In this document: one piece after another, positions 52,301-61,478 of the stretch | How positions within the stretch are numbered: the stretch's first letter is position 1 | Layout: the number at the start of each line of letters is the position of its first letter | DNA from: Phycisphaera sp. | GTDB taxonomy: Bacteria > Planctomycetota > Phycisphaerae > Phycisphaerales > UBA1924 | Length of the DNA: 64,000 nt | Reading direction: 5' to 3' | Assembly (NCBI GenBank): GCA_025916675.1 | Contig: CP098402.1 | Location: 305,205 to 369,204, forward strand | Made by a program: the position numbers and the translations under genes | The notes under the pieces: generated by a model | Told to the model about the DNA's origin: nothing | The model's database searches: none | Seen by the model: only the letters and a program-made list of their open reading frames with translations

Positions 52301-53419
52301 GTGATCAAGACCATGACTAAAACAGCCTCGAAGTACGCCGCCGCCGCGGCCGTGCTGCTCGCCACCGCCGCCAGCCAGGCCCAGGTCACCGGAACCGACC
52401 TGGGCACCGCCGCGCCGCCAGCGACCCTGGACGGCTACAGCATGTCGGCCGGCAGCGACGGGCGAGCGACCTTCAGCGACGTGACCTCCGCCAACGTTGG
52501 TGGTGGCCGCACCGTCGATTTCAGCATTGACATGAGCCTCCGCCGCATCGGCGACGGATGGGCCACCTGGAGCCACGGGTACACCGGTCCGGTGTATTCG
52601 ACTAGCGGCGAGGACGCCGTGACAATGAGCTTCGACCCCGGCGAGGTCGGCGCGTTCATCCTGTACGTCGAGCCCAACCAGTTCGCCGATTTCAGCTTCG
52701 AGATCACCGGCCGCGATGCCGCTGGTTCGAGCGTGGCGTTCAACACCAACATTGTCGGCGACTCGGGCGCCAAGGGCTTTGGCTTCAGCGCCCCCGCCGG
52801 TGGCCACATCACCTCGGTGCGTGTGGTGAACACCGACGGCAACGCCGGCGGCTTCGCCGTGGGCGAGTTCCTCAGCTCGGGTGTCGAGAGCGGCTGCCTG
52901 CCGTGGCGTCCGTTCAGCTTCGGTGGCGTGGGCGACGTTGTGAACCAGAACATCGCCGTGGGCGTGAACTGCGGCCTGCTGAAGGTGACCGACGCGTTCC
53001 TGTCGGGCGACCGCTTCCGTGTTCGCGTCTTCCGTGGTGCGACGCAGGTGGCCGCCTTCAACACGACCGTTCCCGTCGATGGCGATTCCATCGGTGGCGA
53101 TTACGATGCCGCCTACGCCAGTCGCCGGTTCTCCAGCGGTTCGGCCGAACTGGCCCCGGGCCGCTACCGCGTGGAGATCACCGTGATCGACTCGCCCTTC
53201 GATGGTGGTGGTGCGGCCTTGCGTCTGGATTCCACGCCGTGCGACTTCGGCGCCTGCCGGGCCGACTTCGACGGCGATGGCAGCCTGACCATCTTCGACT
53301 TCCTGGCTTTCCAGAACGCCTTCGATGCGGGCAGCCGGTGCGCCGACCTTGACGGCGACGGCATCCTGACCATCTTCGACTTCCTCCGCTTCCAGAACGA
53401 GTTCGCCGCCGGCTGCTGA
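52301..53419 (+). CDS. Secreted protein with C-terminal GC-type dockerin-like module
   Basis: 372 residues starting with GTG at 52301 (an ATG at 52313 is possible). A signal peptide (about 1-28, ending ATAASQAQ) precedes two beta-sandwich-like parts: one with FDPGEVGAFILYVEPNQFAD and one with NQNIAVGVNCGLLKVTDAFL. The tail has two near-identical repeats, DFDGDGSLTIFDFLAFQNAF and DLDGDGILTIFDFLRFQNEF, and ends AAGC at the last residue. A perfect terminator follows 73 bases after the stop. Likely extracellular or surface-bound; ligand unknown. Confidence 0.87.
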   Translation: MIKTMTKTASKYAAAAAVLLATAASQAQVTGTDLGTAAPPATLDGYSMSAGSDGRATFSDVTSANVGGGRTVDFSIDMSLRRIGDGWATWSHGYTGPVYSTSGEDAVTMSFDPGEVGAFILYVEPNQFADFSFEITGRDAAGSSVAFNTNIVGDSGAKGFGFSAPAGGHITSVRVVNTDGNAGGFAVGEFLSSGVESGCLPWRPFSFGGVGDVVNQNIAVGVNCGLLKVTDAFLSGDRFRVRVFRGATQVAAFNTTVPVDGDSIGGDYDAAYASRRFSSGSAELAPGRYRVEITVIDSPFDGGGAALRLDSTPCDFGACRADFDGDGSLTIFDFLAFQNAFDAGSRCADLDGDGILTIFDFLRFQNEFAAGC

Positions 53420-53492
53420 GCACGCCAGCGGAGACATCCCGATCCCCCGGCTTTCGCGAAGGCTCACGACCATCGCGACAAGCCCCTCCCAC

Positions 53493-53536
53493 GCGTCGCG
53501 ACCCGCCAACCCCGGGTCGCGACGCCCTTTTATTTT
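53493..53536 (+). terminator. Strong rho-independent terminator
   Basis: A perfect 13-bp stem (GCGTCGCGACCCG 53493-53505 with 53513-53525) around a 7-base loop is followed by CCTTTTATTTT. It ends the dockerin-protein transcript just before the stop of the convergent acetyltransferase gene. Confidence 0.92.
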
Positions 53537-53537
53537 G

Positions 53538-54767
53538 TCAGAAGAAGTCGAACATGCAGGGCTCGCCCGTGCAGGCGAACGCGGCGTCGAGCTTGGCCGT
53601 CTCGGCTTTTGCCCCGCGAACAAGCCTGAGCGATGCGAGCTGTGTAGCGCTTTGCATGCCGGTCAGAATGGGGCCCAAGTGGCGGATATCCAAGTCGATC
53701 GCGTGTTCTGCTTCGGCACCATTGGCCGGTCGCGTCTCTGCCGTACCTGCCCCGATGCTGACGTGCAGCGGCGTGTTGTTGGCTCCCAGAAGAGGATCGC
53801 GGATGCGTAGAACGAACTCGCACGCCAGCGCCTCGGCGTACCCCCGGGCCTCGAGCGCCCCGGCGACGTTCACGACGCGGAGCATCCACGGATCATGGAT
53901 GCTCATGGCGAATCGACGATCGGGCAGGCGGCTGAGCATGGGAGAGCCGGGATGGTCGGCCAGGTCGATCTCGCCGACGACCGATGAGAACCCGCGAAGG
54001 AAGCCCATCAGGCGATCGAGCCCCTGGCCGTTGAGGTAGCCGAAGTCGACCAGATCCATCAGCTTGCCGCGGGCGTTGCCCGCGGTCGGTCCATCGGTGC
54101 GGTCGGTCACGCGATACACGCAATATGCCTCGATCTGTCCCGACGCATCCTCCGCAACGAACGCTTCGGCCGGCCCGGCCTTGGGCTTGAAAACCCTATT
54201 CCACAAGTACGGCCCGCGATCCAACGCCCCCGAGACGTGGCGTGCGCGCTGGCTCGCGCAGTTTTTCACGCCAGGCAGATCGCTCTGGACGAACGGTCGC
54301 CAATCGGCCCCGCGGTCGCCACTCAGGATCATGCCCGCCGGCACGCGGGCGCTGAACAACTGCCCGGCCGTCTCATAGCCCACGCTCCGGTAGAGCGGAT
54401 GCATCGCCGAGTACAGCGTGCTGATGGGTTCACCGAGCTCGGCCATCTCGAGCACGCACCGGCGCATGATCTCTCGGGCCAAACCCCTTCCTCGCGCTTC
54501 GGGCGGGACGGCCACACCCGCGATGCCCACCTGCGGCACGATGCGTCCGCCCAGCCAGGTGCCCATCGGCGCGCGCATCGACGTGGCAACCACCGTCCCA
54601 TTCTCGCGCAACACGCGGGCGTTCTCAACGCCGATTCCCTCTCGTACCCAGGTGATGGCGCCATCGGGCGTTGGCTCGAAGGCGCGAGATAGCACGACGC
54701 CCACTTGGGGCATGTCCGCTTCGGTGGGCGCGCCATACTCCAGCGCGGTCGATGCTGTTGACCCCAT
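53538..54767 (-). CDS. Eis-type GNAT acetyltransferase
   Basis: 409-residue acetyltransferase of the Eis family: an N-terminal GNAT domain, a second GNAT-like domain and a C-terminal sterol-carrier-like domain. The acetyl-CoA loop is VAVPPEARGRGLAREIMRR (about 81-99), followed by LYSAMHPLYRSVGYE, typical of Eis. The chain ends CMFDFF; in Eis enzymes the C-terminal carboxylate takes part in catalysis. Substrates in this family are amines, including aminoglycosides in actinobacteria, but none can be assigned here. ATG at 54767 follows GGGGGAG. It is 34 bases downstream of the DUF1569 gene. Confidence 0.85.
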   Translation of the reverse strand: MGSTASTALEYGAPTEADMPQVGVVLSRAFEPTPDGAITWVREGIGVENARVLRENGTVVATSMRAPMGTWLGGRIVPQVGIAGVAVPPEARGRGLAREIMRRCVLEMAELGEPISTLYSAMHPLYRSVGYETAGQLFSARVPAGMILSGDRGADWRPFVQSDLPGVKNCASQRARHVSGALDRGPYLWNRVFKPKAGPAEAFVAEDASGQIEAYCVYRVTDRTDGPTAGNARGKLMDLVDFGYLNGQGLDRLMGFLRGFSSVVGEIDLADHPGSPMLSRLPDRRFAMSIHDPWMLRVVNVAGALEARGYAEALACEFVLRIRDPLLGANNTPLHVSIGAGTAETRPANGAEAEHAIDLDIRHLGPILTGMQSATQLASLRLVRGAKAETAKLDAAFACTGEPCMFDFF

Positions 54768-54801
54768 GTACACTCCCCCAGTTGTTCTGCGATTGGGCTG
54801 C

Positions 54802-55341
54802 TCAGCTCCCATGTTGTCCGTTGGGATGCAGGAACGACAGGTGCAACGCCATGTGCTTGCGTTGGATCCGGAGCCAGTCTTCGTGCGTGAGCTTGCCGAA
54901 GATCGGGCTCAGGTGGGTCATCTTCTCGGCATCGATCACGCGCTGCACGTTCTTGCGCAGCAGCGCGAGGCCCTCGCGGTCTGTGATGTCGTCGCTCGGG
55001 ATCAGGTACGATGCCGCCTTGGGCAGCTTGAAGCCGGCGGGGATGGGCTCGTCGGTGCGGATGGCTTTGTTCTTGAACATCAGCTGGGCCATCCAGCGCA
55101 CCGGAAGCGGGGCCATGCTCGGAAATCCGTCCAGCGCGAAGCCCAGGAACTTGGCCATGTGCTCGAAGTTCTGGCCGGCGGTCCAATTGCCGCTCGTGAT
55201 CAGCGTGCCCGCGTCCATTGCGGCCTCGATCTGATCCAGATCGGCGGCGATCTCTTCAAAGTTGTCGAATTTCAGCGGGCGCCTGGTGGCGGTCTTCGTG
55301 TCAACAGGGTTTGCTGCAACGGGTTGGGCGGTTTGCGACAT
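54802..55341 (-). CDS. DUF1569 (DinB-like) protein
   Basis: 179-residue protein of the DUF1569 group, four-helix bundles related to DinB. The helix 1 segment is FDNFEEIAADLDQIEAAMD. Candidate metal-binding histidines are in NFEHMAKF (about residue 62) and KHMALHLSFLH near the end. LGFALDGFPSM and the FKLPKAAS segment are family-typical. No enzymatic activity is established for the family. First gene of a likely two-gene unit with the Eis-type acetyltransferase. The open frame reaching to 56049 is a shadow of the next gene. Confidence 0.78.
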   Translation of the reverse strand: MSQTAQPVAANPVDTKTATRRPLKFDNFEEIAADLDQIEAAMDAGTLITSGNWTAGQNFEHMAKFLGFALDGFPSMAPLPVRWMAQLMFKNKAIRTDEPIPAGFKLPKAASYLIPSDDITDREGLALLRKNVQRVIDAEKMTHLSPIFGKLTHEDWLRIQRKHMALHLSFLHPNGQHGS

Positions 55342-55525
55342 CGGCGGCTCCTTGTGCTCCCCGGGTGTTCCCGATTGTAGAACCCGGAACGGCTTTCGCC
55401 CGTCTGCAATGGGATCATTCCTTGCGGCGTTGAGCGTGCAGCGGGCCAGAAATCCGACGCTCGCGCATCCCATTAAGGCGGTGGTGGGGCGTCGCGCCCC
55501 TCCACATTCCAAGGGGGTTCTTGCC

Positions 55526-56410
55526 ATGCCGTTCCAACCCGGCCGATTCGCCAATCGCACGCCCACATCGCTCGCCTTCGCCGCCGTGCTCATGGCCGCG
55601 TGCCCCAGCCTTGCCATGCAGCAGGAGGAGGACGAGGCTCCGCTGCTCTCCGGCCCGACGGTGGAGGCCAATGCCGAACAGGCCACGCTCGTGCGCCGCG
55701 ACTTCTCAGGTGAGTTCCAGCGGCTAGAGCACCATCCCGCCGAGGCGGCGCTCGACCTCGTGCGAGAGAAGTTCACCATTGAGGAAGCCCCGAGCCAGGC
55801 CATCGAGGCCATCCTCGCCGAGCGTCGCACGGCGCTCGACGACCTCGTCATCGATCGGCTCGACGTGCTCATCAAGCTCTCGAACGGCGGCAACGACTCT
55901 GATCGGGCCGAGGCCATCGCCGTGCTTCGTCGGGCTATGGCACCGATCGCGCGCAAGGGCCAACTGGGCGATCGCATCCGCCGCCACCTGCCGACAGATG
56001 CGGCGACCGAGCACCAGCGTCTCGAACGCGAGTACCTCGAGGCGGCCATCGAAGACCGTGTGGCACTGCTCCAGGCCGAGCAAGCGGGTATGGGCGAGCG
56101 TGGGCTCCGCCTGCGGGCGCGGGCGATCGAGATGCTCGTGGGGCTCGGTGCCGAGGTGAAGGGTGCCTACGAGCGCACCATCGTCCAGCAGGGCCAGCGT
56201 GTCGAGGAACTCATCGCGATGCTCACCCTCTCGCCCGAGCAGGAGGGCAAGGTGCGCCAGATCATCCAGCAGTACGGCGAAAAGACGCTGTTGAACAAGG
56301 AAGCCCGGGACGACGACAAGTCGCGTCTGGCTGTGTTCCTCGAAGTGGCCGCCGAACTGACGCCCGAGCAACGCCGCACGCTGCTGGAGCACGTCCGCGG
56401 CGAACGCTGA
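55526..56410 (+). CDS. Secreted helical protein of unknown function
   Basis: 294 residues. A signal peptide (about 1-36, ending ACPSLAMQ) precedes an almost wholly helical, charged chain. Features include LDDLVIDRLDVLIKLSNGG and LTLSPEQEGKVRQIIQQYGE, with ELTPEQRRTLLEHV near the end; the last two resemble the LTxEQ helices of Spy/CpxP-like periplasmic chaperones. That link is weak. AAGGGGG precedes the ATG at 55526. It converges on the MoxR gene, leaving 12 bases. Confidence 0.72.
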   Translation: MPFQPGRFANRTPTSLAFAAVLMAACPSLAMQQEEDEAPLLSGPTVEANAEQATLVRRDFSGEFQRLEHHPAEAALDLVREKFTIEEAPSQAIEAILAERRTALDDLVIDRLDVLIKLSNGGNDSDRAEAIAVLRRAMAPIARKGQLGDRIRRHLPTDAATEHQRLEREYLEAAIEDRVALLQAEQAGMGERGLRLRARAIEMLVGLGAEVKGAYERTIVQQGQRVEELIAMLTLSPEQEGKVRQIIQQYGEKTLLNKEARDDDKSRLAVFLEVAAELTPEQRRTLLEHVRGER

Positions 56411-56422
56411 TCTAGGAGCGGA

Positions 56423-57487
56423 TTATCGCATCACCGCGTCGACCTGCTTGCGGTCGCTCGCGCTCATGCCGTCGATCGGCGTGTTCTCGATCAGGTCGTC
56501 GACGATCGCATCAGTGGTGACTCGGTCGGCCTCGGCGTTGAAGTTGGTCAGGATGCGATGCCGCAGCACGGGGCGGGCGACCGCCTTGACGTGCTCGACC
56601 GTGGCCATCGCGTCGCCGCTCAGCAACGCCTTGGCGCGGGCGGCCAGCACGAGATATTCGCTCGCTCGCGGGCCGGCACCCCATGATAGGTACTCGCTGA
56701 CCAACCTGGGCCGCTCGCCCTGGTTGTCCATGGGCTCGTTGATGCGCGTGGCGCGGACCAGCCGCAGGGCGTAGGCGATCACGTGCTCGGTCACCGGGTG
56801 GTGCTCGACCATCTTGCTGACCCTGTCCATGTCGTCGCCGCTCAGCACGGCGTCGAGCTGCACGGCGCTCTTCTCGCTCGCGCGGCGGATGATCTCGGTC
56901 TCTTCCTCGAGGCTCGGGTAGGCGATGCGGATCTGGAACATGAAGCGGTCGAGCTGGGCCTCGGGCAAGGGGTACGTGCCCTCCTGCTCGATGGGGTTCT
57001 GCGTGGCCAGCACGAAGAAGGGCTTGGGCAGGTCGTGCTTCATGCCGCCCATCGTCACCTGGCGCTCCTGCATGGCCTCGAGTAGGGCGGCCTGGGTCTT
57101 GGGCGGTGTGCGGTTGATCTCGTCGGCCAAGACCACGTTCGCGAAGATCGGCCCCTGGACGAACCGCAACTCGCGGTGGCCCGTGGCCCGGTTCTCCTCG
57201 ATGACCTCGGTGCCGGTGATGTCGCTGGGCATCAGGTCGGGCGTGAACTGGATGCGGCTGAAGTCCAGGCTCAGCGTACGGGCGATCGTGGAGATCAGCA
57301 GCGTCTTGGCCAGCCCCGGCACGCCCACGACAAGGGCATGCCCCCGTGCGAACATCGCCAGCAGCATCTGGTCGACGACCTCGTCCTGGCCCACGATGAC
57401 CTTGTGGATCTCGCCCTTGAGCCGCTTGTAGGCGTCCTGGGCAAAGGCGATGTCGGCCGGGGTGGTGGTGTGCTGCTTGTCTGTCAT
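56423..57487 (-). CDS. MoxR-family AAA+ ATPase
   Basis: 354-residue AAA+ ATPase of the MoxR type, thought to act as a chaperone for assembling or activating other proteins. Walker A is GVPGLAKT (55-62), Walker B is VVLADEINRTPPKTQAALLE, and sensor 1 is FVLATQNPIEQEGTYPLPEA. The C-terminal lid carries YLSWGAGPRASEYL, specific to the family. MoxR genes usually stand directly before a DUF58 gene; here the DUF58 gene is separate. GGAGGG precedes the ATG at 57487. Confidence 0.93.
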   Translation of the reverse strand: MTDKQHTTTPADIAFAQDAYKRLKGEIHKVIVGQDEVVDQMLLAMFARGHALVVGVPGLAKTLLISTIARTLSLDFSRIQFTPDLMPSDITGTEVIEENRATGHRELRFVQGPIFANVVLADEINRTPPKTQAALLEAMQERQVTMGGMKHDLPKPFFVLATQNPIEQEGTYPLPEAQLDRFMFQIRIAYPSLEEETEIIRRASEKSAVQLDAVLSGDDMDRVSKMVEHHPVTEHVIAYALRLVRATRINEPMDNQGERPRLVSEYLSWGAGPRASEYLVLAARAKALLSGDAMATVEHVKAVARPVLRHRILTNFNAEADRVTTDAIVDDLIENTPIDGMSASDRKQVDAVMR

Positions 57488-57526
57488 TTGGGGCCCTCCG
57501 TGACCGCGGATGCTACGCCCGGGGCG

Positions 57527-58624
57527 CTAGGGGCAGCCGATGTCGAATTCGTTCTGGAACGCCAGAAAATCGAAGATGGTCAACGCGCCATCGCCATCGA
57601 AGTCGGCCACGGGGTTTCCATCGTCAAACGCGTTCTGGAAGGCCAGAAAATCGAAGATCGTCAGGCTTCCGTCACCGTCAAGGTCGACGAAGCACAGGCC
57701 GAGGAGGTCGTACAACGTCCGAGCGTCGCCCGTGGTGATTGCACCGTTGCCGTCCAGATCGGCCGCCACGTTGAAGGCGTCGTCCAAGCTGTCAAGGCCA
57801 AGTTGGGCGAGCATCAGGTCGCGGTCGGCCAGGCCGAGGGCCCGATCGCCGTTGAGATCGCCCACGGGCAGTGGAGCCACTCGTGTGGCCGTGAACCGAA
57901 AGGCCGACTGCGTCTGAGAACCCAACGGGGTCCGAGACTGGAGCAGGATGATGGCGCTCCAGGTGTTCACATCTTCGATCGTCACCCGGCCCAGCATGTT
58001 TTGGGCGAAGTTGATCGACGACCCCGAGAATGTGCGGTACCGCGGGTTTGATGGCGTGGGCGTCACAACTCGGAATCCGATATCGAGCGGGCTTTCGAAG
58101 GTGCCCTGGAAGAACAAGCCGCCGGGATCGGTGATGCGAAACGTCTGGCCATCGGCGGTAACGGTGACGTTCTCGACACCACCACCGATGCGCAGCCCAG
58201 TGCGCGCATTGAGAGATTCGGTTAGGCTGCGATACGTGCCACCAAGGATCTCGTTGGCGGGCGCGGCCGACTCCAACTCGAGCGGGAAGTCGACGCTGGT
58301 GTCGGGTGCCCGAATGTTGTCGAACACGAACGGAGTGCCGCCCAGCCGCGGGCGGATGATCCAGTCGTCCGCTGTGCTGAACGAGCCTGTTCCCAAGCCG
58401 CCGTCGAGCACAACAGCCCCGCTCACGTCGATGGTCGCGTTGAACCCGCCAGCGAAGATATCGGCGACCTGATAGCGGTCCGTGCCTGGGATGGGGATGA
58501 CCTGAAACCACTCGGTGCCGCTGAAACTCCCGGAGAACGCGTTGTGATAGATGCCCCTGGGGTCGATATCCTGGGCCAGGGCAGTGGTGGCCAGCGCTAC
58601 GGTGATCGTCACTGCTTGCAGCAT
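57527..58624 (-). CDS. Secreted protein with classic and GC-type dockerin-like modules
   Basis: 365 residues. A signal peptide (about 1-18, ending ATTALAQ) leads into a beta-rich domain (about 19-260) of unknown kind. A first calcium-loop pair follows: VGDLNGDRALGLADRDLMLA and AADLDGNGAITTGDARTLYD, which resembles a classic dockerin. Then come two DxDGDG-LTIFDFLAFQN repeats, and the chain ends DIGCP. It is the only one of the four dockerin proteins here with both types of module. The ribosome binding site is weak. It lies 39 bases downstream of the MoxR start on the same strand, so the two are in series with this gene first. Confidence 0.85.
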   Translation of the reverse strand: MLQAVTITVALATTALAQDIDPRGIYHNAFSGSFSGTEWFQVIPIPGTDRYQVADIFAGGFNATIDVSGAVVLDGGLGTGSFSTADDWIIRPRLGGTPFVFDNIRAPDTSVDFPLELESAAPANEILGGTYRSLTESLNARTGLRIGGGVENVTVTADGQTFRITDPGGLFFQGTFESPLDIGFRVVTPTPSNPRYRTFSGSSINFAQNMLGRVTIEDVNTWSAIILLQSRTPLGSQTQSAFRFTATRVAPLPVGDLNGDRALGLADRDLMLAQLGLDSLDDAFNVAADLDGNGAITTGDARTLYDLLGLCFVDLDGDGSLTIFDFLAFQNAFDDGNPVADFDGDGALTIFDFLAFQNEFDIGCP

Positions 58625-59095
58625 GTTGGTTCTTTCGGTTCAGTGGGTTGGCGGGTATGGTGGTGAGGCCGAGCGGTGCTCAACCGGGCCACGGCATGGA
58701 CTATTCGCTTGACGAGCCTCGCGGCTCATGCCACGTGTGAGTCGTACCAAGGCGTGCGACCTTGCAGTCCACGGCAAGACCGGGCACCCAGATGGTGCGG
58801 TTGCGAGGTGGATGGCGTCAAATTGATCCCAGCCAGACCGAAGCCCGGCCATCGAGGAACCCTCAGTATCGAATTTCTGCGGGGCCCAATAGGACCGCCG
58901 GGCCTGGATCCTGCCCGATCCAAGGCCCGGCGTAGGGGAGTTCGTAAACAGGGTTGGTGGCTCGGGAACGGGTCGTCTCCCCGGCCGGCCCTGTCGTGTG
59001 AGGTTTACTCCCGAGTTTGTTCCGTTTCGAACAGCCCGGGTTGCAGCCCCAAGAAGAAAAATCTTCAAAAGGCTGGTTCGGAGCGGGTGGGCTCC
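58625..59095. other. Gene-free stretch with one hairpin
   Basis: No gene is supported; open frames on both strands are short and without family features. An inverted repeat at 58898-58930 (CCGGGCCTGGATC with GATCCAAGGCCCGG, one bulge) may mark the end of the PDZ-protein transcript, though it has no T tract. The promoter of the dockerin gene at 58624 should lie here. Confidence 0.55.
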
Positions 59096-60541
59096 TTAGC
59101 GGCCGCGTCGGCCGTCGCCGCGGTCATCCAGAGCCCGCTCGAGCCGCTCCATGAGCCGCTCGATCATGGCCTCGGTCCGGTCTTCCAGGCGGTCGATGGC
59201 CCGATCGAACGTGTCCTCGAGGTTGTCCAGACGATCCTCGAGTTCCTCCAGACGCTCGGCCCACTCGTTGTCGCCGTCGTCCTGGCCGGGGAACCTCAGG
59301 GCAAAGCCCTCGCCACCGTCACCCCGGTCGGCCCAGAAGCGCTGGTCGTTATCACGGGCAGCCATATCGCCACGCAGGCGGGCGACGGCCTGTTCCTGCA
59401 TCCGCCGCATGTCCTCGATCTCGAGGCCGAACTGCTCGCCCTCACGCATGGCCGCGATGGCCTTCTCGATGGCCTTGGAGGCCTGCTTGTAGGCATCGGT
59501 CGCCTCGCGATCGATCTCGCCTTCCATCCGGGCGAGCATCTCGGCGGCTTCCTTCATGGCCTTCTCGGCCTGCTCCATGTGAGAATGCTGGGCGTCGCGC
59601 TCGAATTGGAAGTTGCCCCACGGCCCTTGTCCTGCCGCCGCGTCCCCTTGTGGTGCCAGGCGGAGCTGGCCCACGCCACCACCCGAAGCGGGCGCACGCC
59701 CCAGGGCCTGCGCGTTGAACGCTTCGAGCTTCAGGTCGAAGGTCTTCGGATGGCCCTTGCGGATGACCTTGACCTTCACCACCGTGCCAGGCTCGGCTTT
59801 GGCGAGCACCTTGCGGATCTCGTCCGCCGAACGGGGCTCGGCCTTCTCGCCGAAGCCGATGATGATGTCTTTATCCTGGAGCCCGGCCTTGTCGGCGGGC
59901 AGCCCGTCGACGACACGCTCGAGCAGGACGGCTTTTTTGGCGTGCAGGCCCAGATGCTCGACCGTTGTGGCTTCGGGCTCACCCATCACGACACCCAGCA
60001 TGACCTTGGGTTGGGACTGGACGGCTTCCGGGGCTCGCTCCTGGGCCCAACCACCAGCGACGTTGCCACGGAGTTGGCTAATCGCGGGTGGCTCCACCAG
60101 CCGAATGCGGCCGGCGAGCGGCCCATCTCCGGCCTCCGCGATCAACTGCTGGGGCATCCTGAGCTCAAACCTGTTGCCGTCCGTGTTGATGGTGACCACG
60201 CCATTCTTGAACGTGTATTGGTGCTTCTTGAGTTCCTTGCCGTTGAGCTTGACCACGATGGGATCATCGTTCACGCGGCGGACCCAGATGTTGTTGCCAT
60301 CGGCCTCTTTCTGGACCTCGACCACGACCTGGCTTTGCTGGGCGGCTTGCCGAGACGCCACGCGGGCACGGGGCGCATCGGCCTTGTCCTGGGGCTCGGT
60401 CTCGACAATAACTTCGTAGGTGCCGCTCGACCCGCCCTGCTGGGCGACGGCCGCGCCGGCCACGATGGTGAGCGCCAGGGCGGGCGTGGCCAGCCCGACA
60501 CGCATGATGCGATCGATGGTGGTGTTGCTGCTGCGGATCAT
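59096..60541 (-). CDS. Exported PDZ-domain protein with coiled-coil tail
   Basis: 481 residues. A signal peptide or anchor (about 12-34) precedes a region with VVVEVQKEADGNNIWVRRVN. A PDZ domain follows: VMLGVVMGE (about 180), AVLLERVVDGLPADKAGLQD, DIIIGFGEKAEPRSADEI and VVKVKVIRKGHPKTFDLKL. The C-terminal third is a long charged coiled coil (EQAEKAMKEAAEMLARMEGE to RLEELEDRLDNLEDTFDRAI). No protease domain is attached. It follows the sigma/anti-sigma pair, so a role in sensing envelope stress or presenting peptides is inferred. GGAGG precedes the ATG. Confidence 0.82.
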   Translation of the reverse strand: MIRSSNTTIDRIMRVGLATPALALTIVAGAAVAQQGGSSGTYEVIVETEPQDKADAPRARVASRQAAQQSQVVVEVQKEADGNNIWVRRVNDDPIVVKLNGKELKKHQYTFKNGVVTINTDGNRFELRMPQQLIAEAGDGPLAGRIRLVEPPAISQLRGNVAGGWAQERAPEAVQSQPKVMLGVVMGEPEATTVEHLGLHAKKAVLLERVVDGLPADKAGLQDKDIIIGFGEKAEPRSADEIRKVLAKAEPGTVVKVKVIRKGHPKTFDLKLEAFNAQALGRAPASGGGVGQLRLAPQGDAAAGQGPWGNFQFERDAQHSHMEQAEKAMKEAAEMLARMEGEIDREATDAYKQASKAIEKAIAAMREGEQFGLEIEDMRRMQEQAVARLRGDMAARDNDQRFWADRGDGGEGFALRFPGQDDGDNEWAERLEELEDRLDNLEDTFDRAIDRLEDRTEAMIERLMERLERALDDRGDGRRGR

Positions 60542-60713
60542 GACTTGAGCCTCCTATCCGTGCCGACCGGGTCCATACCGAATGGTGTTGGGCACCCGAT
60601 GCTTCAGATGTTGACGCGGGCCGTGGGCGGACCCGTCGCGCTCGAACTCGTTAAGCGGCCTTCTGATAGTCATCCCACCACTGTGGCCGCGGGGTTTTGG
60701 AACCTGCTGCGAA

Positions 60714-61478
60714 TCAGATCGGACCCGACGAGGGCCGACGCTGCCGATATGGGACCGTTCGGTTGATGCCGGCGTCATCGGGCTTGACCTGGTACAGGTC
60801 GCCCTCGTTGATGACGGACTTCTCGATGAGCCGGCGAACATAAATCAGCTCGACTTGCCCGTTCGCCAGCGGCCGGACCTCGAGGAGCACGCGGTCGGGC
60901 ATCTCGGCGAGTTGCTCGGTGCCGGTGGTGGACCCGGTCGATGCCTGGCGGAACTGGTCGCCGCCGAACGAGCGCTCGTTGGCCAGGGTGCCTCGTCCGA
61001 TGTTGGGATTGTCGGGGGCGGCCTCGAACATGTTACCGTCGAGCTGGGTGCTGCTGGGACCATCGAGCGTGACCAGCGGACCCACGCCCGCGAGGTTCGA
61101 GCCCGGCGCCGACGTGGGCGTGCCCATCAATTGCGGCGCCACCCAGACAACCGCCACGGTCGCGGCCACGGCCCAACCGGCCCAGGTCGCCGCCTGGCGA
61201 AACCGAAACCGCAGGCTCATGCCGCCCATGTCGTCCACGGGCGCGTCGACGCCGTCGGCGATCGCGATCGCCTGCTGCACGGCCTGCGACAACTCCGCCT
61301 GGGCGTGTTGGGCCTCGAACAACTCACGCCACACGCTGGGGTCGTACTCGGCCAGGGCTCGGAGCTGCTGCCAGTCTTCGGCCGTGGCGGCGTCGTCAAC
61401 GACGCGGCTGATGAGCAGGTCGCGGTCGAGCGGCTCGCGAGTTCCAGAATCGAAGTTGTCGTGATCCATCGGGCTCAT
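60714..61478 (-). CDS. Anti-sigma factor-like membrane protein
   Basis: 254 residues with an N-terminal cytoplasmic part (DRDLLISRVVDDAATAEDWQ, the usual short helical anti-sigma start), one membrane segment (about 97-117, WAGWAVAATVAVVWVAP), and an extracytoplasmic part ending in VELIYVRRLIEKSVINEGDL. No zinc-binding HxxxCxxC is present. Its identity rests on layout and on the 4-base overlap with the ECF sigma gene directly upstream. It would hold the sigma factor inactive at the membrane until a signal arrives. Confidence 0.78.
   Translation of the reverse strand: MSPMDHDNFDSGTREPLDRDLLISRVVDDAATAEDWQQLRALAEYDPSVWRELFEAQHAQAELSQAVQQAIAIADGVDAPVDDMGGMSLRFRFRQAATWAGWAVAATVAVVWVAPQLMGTPTSAPGSNLAGVGPLVTLDGPSSTQLDGNMFEAAPDNPNIGRGTLANERSFGGDQFRQASTGSTTGTEQLAEMPDRVLLEVRPLANGQVELIYVRRLIEKSVINEGDLYQVKPDDAGINRTVPYRQRRPSSGPI

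Noticed and set aside
58640-59068. 142-codon minus-strand frame between two genes
   Set aside because: No ribosome binding site, biased composition and no domain; treated as non-coding.
58676-60766. 696-codon plus-strand frame opposite the PDZ protein
   Set aside because: Shadow; the minus strand has a signal peptide, PDZ domain and coiled coil.
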